From Niabella beijingensis (GTDB lineage: Bacteria; Bacteroidota; Bacteroidia; Chitinophagales; Chitinophagaceae), in contig NZ_JAIQDI010000001.1 in NCBI RefSeq assembly GCF_020034665.1, positions 1,488,001 to 1,552,000 on the forward strand: 64,000 bases of DNA, given 5' to 3'. A program made the position numbers and the translations under genes. Below the pieces are notes generated by a model. It did no database searches and was not told the DNA's origin. It saw only the letters and a program-made list of their open reading frames with translations. Shown here piece after piece: positions 26,628 to 35,081 of the stretch; position 1 is the first letter of the stretch; each line of letters starts with the position of its first letter.

Positions 26628-27308
26628 TTATAACCCGCTCTTTGAAGTCTTTTCGAGAAGACTTACGATTTCTTTATATCCTCTTGCCCTTGCATGCTGC
26701 AATGCGGTACTACCATCATGATCCGGTATATTGATGTTACAACCGGCTGCAATAAGCGTCTGTACCACTGCTGCATACCGTTTGCTTCCGTCCCCCAGCA
26801 GCACGGCCTCCATCAGGGCAGTCCAGCCCAGCCGGTTTATATGATCAATGGGGAATCCTTTTGTATTCGCCAGCAGGTTTACCACATCCAGATGACCGCG
26901 TTCACAAGCCGGGATCAGGGCCGTTCCGTTGTACCGGTTAAATACATCAAACCGGGCTCCGTTCGCAAGAAACAGCTTTACCAGTTCCGTAAATCCTGCA
27001 GCCCCGGCATAGAGAAACGGACTGTCCTGTATCTGATCCTGCTGGTTCACATCCGCACCGTGTGCCAGCAGGAGTTGTGCCATTTCCCGGTTATTAGCCT
27101 GTGTGGCGATGAGCAACAGGGATCGTTTATTCTTATCAGTCGTGTTTACATTATCCCCTTTTTTCAATGCGGCCTCCACAACAGACAGCTGGTTTTTTTC
27201 CACCGCTTCAATGATAACCGTGTTCTGACCATTCATATCGGAAATAGTTGTTTTTGTTTGACAGGAGTTCAAAAAAAGCATGGAAAATATCAGGAGCAAC
27301 TGGTGCAT
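26628..27308 (-). CDS. Ankyrin-repeat lipoprotein
   Basis: This 226-residue protein has a short lipoprotein-type signal (LLIFSMLFLNSCQTK, Cys at about residue 16). About five ankyrin repeats follow: QLSVVEAALKKGDNVNTTDK, NNREMAQLLLAHGADVNQQD, FTELVKLFLANGARFDVFNR, HLDVVNLLANTKGFPIDHIN, and AAVVQTLIAAGCNINIPDHD with GSTALQHARARGYKEIVSLL. It is probably a periplasmic protein-binding scaffold. Its start is 10 bp after the amidohydrolase stop on the same strand, so the two are almost certainly co-transcribed, although no functional link is known. A terminator follows at 26555-26578. Confidence 0.88.
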   Translation of the reverse strand: MHQLLLIFSMLFLNSCQTKTTISDMNGQNTVIIEAVEKNQLSVVEAALKKGDNVNTTDKNKRSLLLIATQANNREMAQLLLAHGADVNQQDQIQDSPFLYAGAAGFTELVKLFLANGARFDVFNRYNGTALIPACERGHLDVVNLLANTKGFPIDHINRLGWTALMEAVLLGDGSKRYAAVVQTLIAAGCNINIPDHDGSTALQHARARGYKEIVSLLEKTSKSGL

Positions 27309-27318
27309 AACATATCAT

Positions 27319-28644
27319 TTAAAATACAATACTTCCTTTGTGGATCAACGAACGCACCGGAGAGATCCTGGAAACTGCTTCTGCCGAGCAGCTTGCATCC
27401 ACCAGCACCAGGTCGGCCGGATCCCCTACCTTCGGCCATTGCCGGTTGCCTTTATCATCTAACGGCAGTACATTGTGTGTAGCCAGTTTCAATATCCGCG
27501 ACAAGCCGAATTCGGTGTTATATCCATATAACTGGGCGGCAAGATTTGCTTTTTGCAGCACACTTCCCGAACCGAAAGTGCTCCAGTGATCGATAATACA
27601 ATCGTTCCCCGCCCTTACGTCAACCCCATACTTATACAATGTGGGAATGGGCATGATCGTTCCGCCAAAGGGGATGGTTGAAATAATTCCTATTTGTGCG
27701 CCGGCCAGCTTTTCGGCCACTTCCTCCAGTTTGGGCTTTTCCAGTTTTGCCAGGGCAAAGCTGTGACTGATAAAGGTCTTTCCCTTCAACAGGGGATTCT
27801 CGTTTACTTTATCAATGAGGTAAAGGATCGTTTTCAAACCGGATTCGCCACCTTCATGTAAATGGATGTCAATGCCCTTTTGATGATCCAGCGCCAGCTG
27901 TACCACAAAGTCCATACTTTTTTCAATGCTGCCGTCTATTGTCGCCGGATCCAGTCCGCCGATAAAATCCACGCCCATCTGTGCCGCTTCTTTCATCAAT
28001 CCGGCAGCATCGGTATAATAGATGCCATGTTGCGGAAAAGCCACCAGCTCCGCGTCGAAGGAGTCTTTTTTATTGTCCAGTGCCTTTTGCAGATGCTGCA
28101 AAGAATCCAGTTTGGATGTAGGCTCAATATTCACATGGCTCCGTGCAAAATTGCTGCCTTTCGACTGCAGCAATTCGATCAGCTTCTCTGCCTTATAGGT
28201 AGAAGTTTTTAGCAGTTCCGGAATGATCTGTTGTTCCAGCGCGATCATCCCCTTTACACCACCACCCTTCCGGTTGGTCGCCTTCCATTTTTCTCCGTAA
28301 TAGGTCTTATCCAGGTGGATGTGCATTTCCTTAAAAGCCGGCAACAACAGCAGCCCTTTGGCATCGGTACCGGCACCTGTAGTATTGTTGGGTAATAGCG
28401 CGCTGATCTTCCCGTCATTGATCTCAATAGTGAACAACTCCGTTTTTGTAGCGCTCACCTCTCCTTCTTCATATTCAAATCCTGTTTCCAGCAGCACATT
28501 CTTCAGGCGGAGCAGCTTTCCTGCCGCAGGCAACTTTTCACCTGCAGCAACGGTCTGGCCGGTTGCCAGTAAACCGCTGCCTGCTGCAAACAGGATCGAA
28601 GAGTTCTTGATAAAATCCTTTCTGGAAATAGACCGGGGAGCCAT
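27319..28644 (-). CDS. Exported amidohydrolase, cytosine deaminase-like
   Basis: This 441-residue metal-dependent hydrolase is of the amidohydrolase superfamily. The N-terminus (SRKDFIKNSSILFAAGSGLL) looks like a Tat-type or Sec signal, with RK in place of twin Arg. Metal ligands are visible as KEMHIHLDKTYYGEKWKA near residue 105 (HxHLDK, the cytosine deaminase form), DIHLHEGGESG near 260, TFISHSFALAKL near 290 and VRAGNDCIIDHWSTFGSG near 345, the last carrying the catalytic Asp. The substrate is a cyclic amidine or imide, not determined. TACCTTTG at 28663-28670 lies 18 nt before the ATG. The ankyrin lipoprotein follows after 10 bp; an AraC regulator lies upstream. Confidence 0.85.
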   Translation of the reverse strand: MAPRSISRKDFIKNSSILFAAGSGLLATGQTVAAGEKLPAAGKLLRLKNVLLETGFEYEEGEVSATKTELFTIEINDGKISALLPNNTTGAGTDAKGLLLLPAFKEMHIHLDKTYYGEKWKATNRKGGGVKGMIALEQQIIPELLKTSTYKAEKLIELLQSKGSNFARSHVNIEPTSKLDSLQHLQKALDNKKDSFDAELVAFPQHGIYYTDAAGLMKEAAQMGVDFIGGLDPATIDGSIEKSMDFVVQLALDHQKGIDIHLHEGGESGLKTILYLIDKVNENPLLKGKTFISHSFALAKLEKPKLEEVAEKLAGAQIGIISTIPFGGTIMPIPTLYKYGVDVRAGNDCIIDHWSTFGSGSVLQKANLAAQLYGYNTEFGLSRILKLATHNVLPLDDKGNRQWPKVGDPADLVLVDASCSAEAVSRISPVRSLIHKGSIVF

Positions 28645-28721
28645 AATGATTGTTTTAGTTTACAAAGGTAATCCGGCCCCCGTCGCCGCTGATGGAGGAT
28701 TCATGCCATAACTTGTAAAAT

Positions 28722-29570
28722 TTATAACTGCCCCCGGAATGCTTTGGGAGACAATCCGGTCTGTGTCTTGAAGAAATTGGAAAAATAAGCCAGATCGCTA
28801 AAACCCAGTTCAAAGGCAATTTCCTTTACCGATTTTTCCGTGGCCTGCATCAGCCGTTTGGCCTCAAGTACCACCCGGTTCTGTATCAGAAAGGTGGCAG
28901 GCACATTAAAATGCCGTTTACAAAGTATGTTCAGGTAATTGGGGGTTATGTGAAGCTGGCGGGCATAAAAGGCCACCGATTTCTCGTCCCTGAAATGGAG
29001 GTCGACAAGCGAATGATATTTGTATAAAACAGGTTTGGTGCGGTACACCGTAAGATCTTCAAACCGGCGTTCTGCTTCCCGGCTCACCAGCTCCGCTATC
29101 AGCCTGCTTCTGAGGTTAACAATACCCCATTGCACCGGCTTCAGGGCAAGTTCCTCCTCCACGGCACGGAATTCATACAATATTTTTTGAAAAACCGCAG
29201 GAGAAAGATCAATAACGGGATGGTTCTGGTACAACACAAAAGAAAAACGCAGTGAATCGGAGAACGTCTCAAAAACAGGCCGGCTCACCATCAGCTGGTA
29301 GCCGGATGTATTCTTACCCAGGTGCCAGCTGTGTACCTGATCGGGGAACAAAAGATGGAGTTGTCTTCCCCTGATCTTGTAATCGGTAAAGTCGATCGAA
29401 TGCACCCCGCTTCCTTTATCAAATAAAAGAAAAACAAAAAAATCATGCTTATGCGGTTTTTCGATGTGCCGCTCACCATGGATCTCATGATACAGCAGGC
29501 TGCTTTCTGTCTGCAACACATCCCGGAAATCATTGATCCCAAGAACAGGAAAATCGTCCTTTATTCTCAC
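28722..29570 (-). CDS. AraC-family transcriptional regulator
   Basis: This 282-residue protein has an N-terminal cupin-type sensing domain (EIHGERHIEKPHKHDFFVFL, and later RGRQLHLLFPDQVHSWHL). The C-terminal double helix-turn-helix is FYARQLHITPNYLNILCKRH then KEIAFELGFSDLAYFSNFFK and TGLSPKAFRGQ, the canonical AraC signature. The start is GTG at 29570; an in-frame stop lies four codons upstream (29580-29582), so no ATG is available. It is 77 bp upstream of the amidohydrolase on the same strand and is its most likely regulator. Confidence 0.93.
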   Translation of the reverse strand: MRIKDDFPVLGINDFRDVLQTESSLLYHEIHGERHIEKPHKHDFFVFLLFDKGSGVHSIDFTDYKIRGRQLHLLFPDQVHSWHLGKNTSGYQLMVSRPVFETFSDSLRFSFVLYQNHPVIDLSPAVFQKILYEFRAVEEELALKPVQWGIVNLRSRLIAELVSREAERRFEDLTVYRTKPVLYKYHSLVDLHFRDEKSVAFYARQLHITPNYLNILCKRHFNVPATFLIQNRVVLEAKRLMQATEKSVKEIAFELGFSDLAYFSNFFKTQTGLSPKAFRGQL

Positions 29571-29603
29571 ACAGGGAAGTTACAACATTTCGGATGGATG
29601 CTG

Positions 29604-30491
29604 CTATTTTGAGACAGGCATAAAACCGGCATACGCTTCTTTCAGCAGCCGAAGAAAAACAGGCAGTGCCGGCTGGGGGTTCTGCGGATCAAAAACAACA
29701 AGTGTAGTTGTAGTAACACCCAATTTTGGCAGGGACTTAAAATCCAGCTCGGGGTGGTGAAACAACCGTTTCGCAGACGCCGGCACAATGGCAATCCCCG
29801 TTCCATTTGCTACCAGCTCCAGGATGGATGGCATATTATTGCATTCGTGCAGGATGTGTGGCTCAAAGCCCAGCTGACGACAACAATGAATGAACTGCTG
29901 ATGATAGTCCGGCGCATACTCTTTATTGAACGAAACAAAGGGCTGCTCTGCTATACCCGTGCCTGTCAGCTTCAGCCCGCGGGGTTTTGCCAGGCAAAAT
30001 GGTTCTGTCAGTAACGCCTGCTTTTCCAGTTGTGGTGCCAAAACCGGTGACCGTACAATACCAAGATCCAGTGCCCCGCTCTCCAGAGCCGTAAGCTGAC
30101 GTTGTGTTGACGTTTCATAAAGGTTTACACGTAAAAAAGGGTAGTGTTCTTGTACCGTTTTCAGCACGGCTGCAAGAATACTTTTAGGTGTAGCGCTGAT
30201 ATAACCCAGCCGGAAAGTACCCGCAACCGAATCCTGGATCTGTCGCGCCTTTATCTTTGCCTTTTCCAGTTGCCGTAACAGTGCCGTGCTTTCCGACAGA
30301 AAATAGGTCCCCGCTTCTGTGAGCCGGACCCGTTTGTTATTCCGTTCAAACAGGAGCACGCCTAATTCTGTTTCCAGCTCCTTTATCTGGCGGCTCAGCG
30401 GTGGCTGGGAAATAAACAGCCTTGATGCCGCTCTTCCAAAATGCAATTCTTCCGCGAGGGTTGTAAAGTAGATCAGATGCCGGAGTTCCAT
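29604..30491 (-). CDS. LysR-family transcriptional regulator
   Basis: This 295-residue protein has an N-terminal winged helix: MELRHLIYFTTLAEELHFGR, AASRLFISQPPLSRQIKELE and GVLLFERNNKRVRLTEAG. A linker helix and a two-lobe effector domain follow (FRLGYISATPKSILAAVLKT; ALDLGIVRSP). It most resembles the BenM/CatM-like group. It is divergent from a methyltransferase gene, and the 84-bp gap carries ATAC-N7-GTAT (30493-30507), a T-N11-A site typical of LysR proteins, so it probably controls itself and the methyltransferase. The AraC gene follows 33 bp downstream in the same direction. Confidence 0.93.
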   Translation of the reverse strand: MELRHLIYFTTLAEELHFGRAASRLFISQPPLSRQIKELETELGVLLFERNNKRVRLTEAGTYFLSESTALLRQLEKAKIKARQIQDSVAGTFRLGYISATPKSILAAVLKTVQEHYPFLRVNLYETSTQRQLTALESGALDLGIVRSPVLAPQLEKQALLTEPFCLAKPRGLKLTGTGIAEQPFVSFNKEYAPDYHQQFIHCCRQLGFEPHILHECNNMPSILELVANGTGIAIVPASAKRLFHHPELDFKSLPKLGVTTTTLVVFDPQNPQPALPVFLRLLKEAYAGFMPVSK

Positions 30492-30560
30492 GATACCTGT
30501 AAAGTATTATTTAATGATAAAAATAGCATTTTTAAAGTATCAGTTACCGTTCTACTTTTG
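30491..30560 (+). promoter_or_regulatory. LysR-type box and promoter of the methyltransferase gene
   Basis: ATAC-N7-GTAT (30493-30507) fits the LysR T-N11-A rule. TGATAC (30491-30496) and GTATCA (30537-30542) form a wider inverted repeat. The -7 element TACTTTTG (30553-30560) ends 15 nt before the methyltransferase ATG at 30576. Confidence 0.55.
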
Positions 30561-30575
30561 AATCAAAACAGCAGC

Positions 30576-31292
30576 ATGGAACACAAATCAACTTTAAAAG
30601 AAATCGAAGAACGTTTTGACAGGGATGTAGCGCGTTTTTCAAACCTTGAAACCGGGCAGCAGACCACACTGGATGCAGCATTTAACATGGAACTGATCAC
30701 CAGCGGCATCGCAACCGCTGTACCCGGTCTGAAAAAACTGCTTGATATCGGTTGCGGAGCAGGCAATTATCCCGTAAAACTGCTTTCCAAGTTAACTACT
30801 GATCCTGAAGTTACATTGGTGGACCTGAGTCAGCCCATGCTGGACCGGGCACTGGAGCGGGTACAGCCCCTTACCACCGGGAAAGTAACTACGGTAAAGG
30901 CTGATTTCCGGACAGCCGTACTGGAAGAGAACACCTACTGTATCATCATCGCCACAGCAACCCTCCATCACCTGAGAGACGATGCGGATTGGGAAACGGC
31001 ATTCTCAAAATTTTACCGGTTGCTGAAGCCCGGTGGCAGCATCTGGATCTTTGATTTTGTGGCACATGATCAGCCCGCACTACAGGAGCTGTTTTTCAGG
31101 CAGTACTACGGCAACTATTTGACGGATCTGAAAGATGAGGCTTACCGGGATCATGTATTCGCTTATGTGGAAAAAGAAGATACCCCCAGAAGTGTTTTGT
31201 ATCAGACCGATTTATTACGCAAAACGGGCTTCCGGTCTGTTGAACTGCTGCATAAAAATCTTTGTTTCGCTTCCTTTGTGGCTTTTAAATAG
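30576..31292 (+). CDS. Class I SAM-dependent methyltransferase
   Basis: About 238 residues from the ATG at 30576, the first after the -7 element; the frame is open upstream but runs through the promoter. SAM motif I is KLLDIGCGAGNYPVKLLS near residue 50. Motif II is VTLVDLSQPMLDRALERV with the acidic ribose-binding Asp. IIIATATLHHL and FYRLLKPGGSIWIFDFVAHD are the later core strands. The group is that of small-molecule methylases (UbiE/Tam-like, Methyltransf_11/25); the substrate is unknown. It is probably regulated by the divergent LysR protein. The aldehyde dehydrogenase starts 97 bp downstream on the same strand and may share the transcript. Confidence 0.9.
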   Translation: MEHKSTLKEIEERFDRDVARFSNLETGQQTTLDAAFNMELITSGIATAVPGLKKLLDIGCGAGNYPVKLLSKLTTDPEVTLVDLSQPMLDRALERVQPLTTGKVTTVKADFRTAVLEENTYCIIIATATLHHLRDDADWETAFSKFYRLLKPGGSIWIFDFVAHDQPALQELFFRQYYGNYLTDLKDEAYRDHVFAYVEKEDTPRSVLYQTDLLRKTGFRSVELLHKNLCFASFVAFK

Positions 31293-31389
31293 TAGTTCCT
31301 GTTCCCGAAAAGGAAGACAATTTGCCAGTCTTGGCAATCTTGTCGAAATTTGTCTGCATCGCCGGAGGCACTAATAAATAAATATAGTC

Positions 31390-32766
31390 ATGACAGGTCT
31401 GACCCCTTATCTCAATGCCATGAGAAGCTTCTTTAATACAGGAGCCACCCGCCCTCCTGAATTCAGAAAAAAACAGTTGCAGCTATTAAAAGAACAGCTC
31501 CTGAAATACGAGGAAGCACTGAACCAGGCCCTGTTTGAAGACCTCCATAAAAGCAGGGAAGAAGTATGGATAACAGAGACCGGAATGGTACTTTCCGAGA
31601 TCAATACTGCCATCAAAGGGATTGATGAATGGACGGCTCCGCAACCGGTTCCTACCAATTTTGTCAATCTGCCCGGAAAAAGCAGCATTCTTTATGAACC
31701 CCTGGGAGTGGTGCTCATTATCGCCCCCTGGAATTACCCGTTCCAGCTGTTATTTATGCCCCTGATCGGCGCCATTGCAGCGGGCAACTGTGTGGTACTG
31801 AAACCCAGTGAGCTGGCCACTTCCACGGAAAAAGTAATGGGGCAGCTTATCAATGAGGCTTTTGCTCCTGAATACATCCGGTATGTGCCGGGGGACGGGG
31901 CCTCCGTCATTCCTGCGTTAATGGACAACTTCCGGTTCGATCATGTGTTCTACACCGGGAGCACCGCAGTGGGGAAGATCATTTATCAGAAAGCAGCTGC
32001 ACAACTCAGTCCCGTAACCCTTGAGCTTGGGGGGAAAAGTCCGTGCATCATTACCCGCAGTGCCCCTTTAAAGGTTGCCGCGCGTCGGATCATCAATGTA
32101 AAATTCTCCAATGCAGGTCAGATGTGCATTACACCTGATTACCTGCTGGTGCATAACGAAGTGAAAGCGGCCTTTATCCAGCTGTTAAAAACAACACTGC
32201 TGAAGTTTTATGGTGAAAATCCCATTACCAGCTATGACTATGGCCGCATCATCAATCCTAAGCACTTTCATCGGCTTAAAGGTCTTATGGAGGGCCAGCA
32301 ATTGCTGCATGGCGGGGAGCACAACGAGGACCAGTTGTTTATTGCGCCTACCCTGATTGATAACCCTTCCCTGGAAAGCCCGGTGATGAAGGAAGAAATA
32401 TTCGGACCGCTACTCCCTGTGATCGGTTATGAAACCGAAGAAGCGGCCATGGCAGTCATCCGGCAAAATCCGGATCCGCTGGCCTTTTATGTATTCACTA
32501 ATGACAAGAAAGAAGCGGACCGCTGGCTGCAGCAGGTACCCTTTGGCGGCGGTTGCGTAAATACCGCAGCATTACATTACCTGAACAAGCACCTCCCTTT
32601 CGGCGGAAGGGGCAACAGCGGTATCGGCCGTTATCACGGCCGGTTCTCATTCGAGACATTCAGCCATGCAAAAGGTATTCTAAAAGCCCATACCTGGCCA
32701 GACATACCACTGGCTTACCCTTCATTAAAAGGGAAACTCAATACGCTGAAACGTGTCATTAAATAA
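31390..32766 (+). CDS. NAD(P)-dependent aldehyde dehydrogenase (class 3-like)
   Basis: This 458-residue enzyme has the short form typical of class 3 / CALDH-type enzymes that lack the N-terminal extension. It shows IIAPWNYPFQLLFMPLIGA near residue 115, GSTAVGKIIYQKAA near 195, LELGGKSPCII with the general-base Glu near 215, and NAGQMCITPDYLL with the nucleophile Cys near 247. EEIFGPLLPVI near 335 and PFGGRGNSGIGRYHG near 410 complete the fold. It oxidises aldehydes to acids. The neighbouring methyltransferase gives no clear pathway. Confidence 0.93.
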   Translation: MTGLTPYLNAMRSFFNTGATRPPEFRKKQLQLLKEQLLKYEEALNQALFEDLHKSREEVWITETGMVLSEINTAIKGIDEWTAPQPVPTNFVNLPGKSSILYEPLGVVLIIAPWNYPFQLLFMPLIGAIAAGNCVVLKPSELATSTEKVMGQLINEAFAPEYIRYVPGDGASVIPALMDNFRFDHVFYTGSTAVGKIIYQKAAAQLSPVTLELGGKSPCIITRSAPLKVAARRIINVKFSNAGQMCITPDYLLVHNEVKAAFIQLLKTTLLKFYGENPITSYDYGRIINPKHFHRLKGLMEGQQLLHGGEHNEDQLFIAPTLIDNPSLESPVMKEEIFGPLLPVIGYETEEAAMAVIRQNPDPLAFYVFTNDKKEADRWLQQVPFGGGCVNTAALHYLNKHLPFGGRGNSGIGRYHGRFSFETFSHAKGILKAHTWPDIPLAYPSLKGKLNTLKRVIK

Positions 32767-32798
32767 AATCGCTTTGCTAAAAGGGAACAAGAGAAACG

Positions 32799-33134
32799 TT
32801 ACGCTCCTGTTTCATCTGCCACGTCCGCATCAGGCGCATTTTTTTTAACGGACTCAATGCCGTTTTCGCGGGCAGCTTCGGATTCATACAGCTCGCTTTT
32901 CCCGATCACCTGGCCATTGCCGGCCTTCAGGTTAAAAAAGGGTTTGTTGTTTGTAGATGTCTTCCGGTCATAATTGGCATCATCCGGTGCATTTTTCTTC
33001 ACGGAAGCAATGCCATTATCGCAGGCAGCCCGGGTAGTGTATCCTTCGCTTGTAAGGATCACCTGGCCATTACCGGCTTTCAGGTTGAACTGGAATTCTC
33101 CGTTGGTACGTTTGGTGATTACAAATTTGCCCAT
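32799..33134 (-). CDS. YegP family protein (two DUF1508 repeats)
   Basis: This 111-residue protein consists of two tandem DUF1508 units: FQFNLKAGNGQVILTSEGY with GIASVKKNAPDD, then FFNLKAGNGQVIGKSELYES with GIESVKKNAPDA. The family folds as a compact alpha/beta dimer, is often stress-induced, and has no known activity. It lies 57 bp downstream of the LytTR regulator gene on the same strand and could be part of its transcript, but no functional link is documented. Confidence 0.92.
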   Translation of the reverse strand: MGKFVITKRTNGEFQFNLKAGNGQVILTSEGYTTRAACDNGIASVKKNAPDDANYDRKTSTNNKPFFNLKAGNGQVIGKSELYESEAARENGIESVKKNAPDADVADETGA

Positions 33135-33191
33135 AGTTTTTTATTAAAGTTGGCACAATAATCAAACAGAAACAAATAATTTTTTACGCGG

Positions 33192-33926
33192 CTAAAGACC
33201 CAGTACCGCCTTCAGCTTTCCGTATCCGTTACGACTCACATTAATTTTTGTTCCGTTTTTGAGGATCGCCACATGCCCGTCTTTCTCATATGGGTCAATA
33301 CGGGTGATCTCCTGGATGTTGACGATATAGGAACGGTGACTGCGCACAAACATATCGGTAGGCAGGAATGCCTCAAAAAAGGACATGGTTTTGTTCTTGA
33401 GAAAATAGCCATCCTTTGTAAATATCTTTACAAAATCATCTGCCGCTTCAAGATACAGTACTTCCTGAACAGGTATGATCTTGATCTTGCTGCCATTCTT
33501 TACAACGATACGGTTATTTGAACTGGGCAGCTGCACATCATTCAGCAGCTCCTGGGTGTTAGTCTGACTGGTTTTATGCTGTGCCAGGAATTTGTTTACC
33601 GCCTTATCAAAGCGCTCCTGGTCAAAAGGTTTCAACAGGTAATCAACCGCATGTGCTTCAAACGCCTTGATGGCATATTCATCAAAGGCGGTGGCAAAGA
33701 TCACCGCAGGCGGCTCCTCTATCAGTTCCAGCATTTCAAAACCGCTGATCTTTGGCATCTGTATATCCAGGAAAATAAGATCCGGCTTGTGTTCCTGGAT
33801 CGCTTTCATTCCTTCAAAACCGTCTCCACACTCCGCCACCAGCTCCAGCTGCGGGTATTTCTGAAGGTATTCCTTTACCATGCTTCTTGCCAAAAACTCA
33901 TCATCAATAATTATAACTTTACTCAT
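33192..33926 (-). CDS. LytTR-family response regulator
   Basis: This 244-residue protein has an N-terminal receiver domain with the phosphoacceptor Asp in PDLIFLDIQMPKISGFEML near residue 54 and the conserved Lys in VDYLLKPFDQERF. The C-terminal LytTR DNA-binding domain includes NGSKIKIIPVQEVLYLEAAD, FLKNKTMSFFEAFLP, FVRSHRSYIVNIQEI and NVSRNGYGKLKAVLG. Its ATG overlaps the kinase stop codon by 4 nt (ATGA), so the pair is translationally coupled. LytTR regulators bind tandem 9-bp repeats; none was identified here. Confidence 0.95.
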   Translation of the reverse strand: MSKVIIIDDEFLARSMVKEYLQKYPQLELVAECGDGFEGMKAIQEHKPDLIFLDIQMPKISGFEMLELIEEPPAVIFATAFDEYAIKAFEAHAVDYLLKPFDQERFDKAVNKFLAQHKTSQTNTQELLNDVQLPSSNNRIVVKNGSKIKIIPVQEVLYLEAADDFVKIFTKDGYFLKNKTMSFFEAFLPTDMFVRSHRSYIVNIQEITRIDPYEKDGHVAILKNGTKINVSRNGYGKLKAVLGL

Positions 33927-34963
33927 GGGTGTTGCGGTATTTTAACGATTGTGTAATAGATATTATCTTTTGTTTTTGTAGCCAGGAGATCATTCCTGCC
34001 ATACAGCAGGTATAATCTTCTTTTTATAGAGCTCAGACCAAAACCCGTTCCTGTTTTTGGCAGCGAGGTTTCAGGATCAAACGGATTGGTTACCATGATG
34101 CACAGCTCCGATAGTTCTCTTGTGGTTGTAATGGTGATCAGTGTTTCCCCGATCGTATCATAAAGCCCGAACTTGATTGCATTCTCAACAATAGGTTGCA
34201 GCAGCAATGTAGGCAGCTGCAGTTCTTTTGTATCCTCTTCCACTACAATGGAGGTCATCAGCCGGTTTCCAAAACGCACTTTTTCGATCTCCAAATATAA
34301 GTTCAAATAATTGATCTCCTCTGTGAGTGAGATCATTTGAGATTCTTCTTTTTTCAATGTCCCCCGCAGGAAGTCGGACAGTTGCTGTACCATTTTACGG
34401 GCCTGCTGGGGATTCAGCCCGATCAGGGCGTTGATCGAATTGAGGCTGTTGAATAAAAAGTGGGGCTGCAGTTGCTGGCGGAGTTTAAACAGTTCCGCTT
34501 CGCGGGACAGCCGGTCCGCATCGGTACGCCGCTGCTCCACCTTTTGCCGTTCCACCCAGTTGTACCATAAAATAGCAGCGATCGTTAATATAGTAAGCAC
34601 AAGGAAGGCAAAGCCCGCCCGGTAGATAAGTGATTTGGCGAGGAATGCGAGATAGGCTTCCGAATCATCCAGGAATATTTTCAGGAAGGTGTTTGAAACA
34701 AACAGCCACAGGCCCGTAACGATCAGGCAGGAAGCAATTACGCTGGAGTACTGGTAAGCAGAGGGAAGATAATACCTTGTAATATTCAGCATCAGCAATC
34801 CGCTTAACAATAAAAGGAAATTACTCAGTAAGCTGTCGGTAAGAACAATGTATAAGGGAAACTCGAAAGAGTTCAGCAAAAACGCCTGCAGGTTTACCAG
34901 CACCACCCATCCGATGATCAGGGAGATGAGGAATCGTTTTGCTGTTAACGGAGAGGACGACAC
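33923..34963 (-). CDS. LytS/YehU-type sensor histidine kinase
   Basis: This 346-residue protein has four predicted membrane helices in the first 145 residues (FLISLIIGWVVLVNLQAFLL; SSVIASCLIVTGLWLFVS; AGFAFLVLTILTIAAILWYN). A short coiled coil leads into the His_kinase domain: RQQLQPHFLFNSLNSINALI with the phosphorylated His, and an ATPase domain with LLLQPIVENAIKFGLYD (N box) and TGFGLSSIKRRLYLLYG. The start is GTG at 34963, directly after an in-frame stop. No periplasmic sensor domain is present, so the signal is sensed in the membrane or via a partner, plausibly the LiaF-like protein encoded just upstream. Confidence 0.93.
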   Translation of the reverse strand: MSSSPLTAKRFLISLIIGWVVLVNLQAFLLNSFEFPLYIVLTDSLLSNFLLLLSGLLMLNITRYYLPSAYQYSSVIASCLIVTGLWLFVSNTFLKIFLDDSEAYLAFLAKSLIYRAGFAFLVLTILTIAAILWYNWVERQKVEQRRTDADRLSREAELFKLRQQLQPHFLFNSLNSINALIGLNPQQARKMVQQLSDFLRGTLKKEESQMISLTEEINYLNLYLEIEKVRFGNRLMTSIVVEEDTKELQLPTLLLQPIVENAIKFGLYDTIGETLITITTTRELSELCIMVTNPFDPETSLPKTGTGFGLSSIKRRLYLLYGRNDLLATKTKDNIYYTIVKIPQHP

Positions 34964-34988
34964 TTAAATTGGATTGTTTGAGATTTGA

Positions 34989-35009
34989 ATCCCGGTTTGC
35001 CGCCGGGAT
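34989..35009. other. Hairpin between the LiaF-like gene and the kinase gene
   Basis: ATCCCGG (34989-34995), 7-nt loop, CCGGGAT (35003-35009). There is no T-tract on either strand. It could partly separate expression of the LiaF-like protein from the two-component genes. Confidence 0.35.
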
Positions 35010-35081
35010 ACGATTTAATATGTTACAGAGTATTTTACCCAGTCACTTTTCACTATTCACCTTTTCACTTTTTCAGTCCTC

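Noticed and set aside
26694..27482. 262-codon open frame on the plus strand over the ankyrin gene
   Set aside because: Antisense to the ankyrin and amidohydrolase genes, both supported by motifs.
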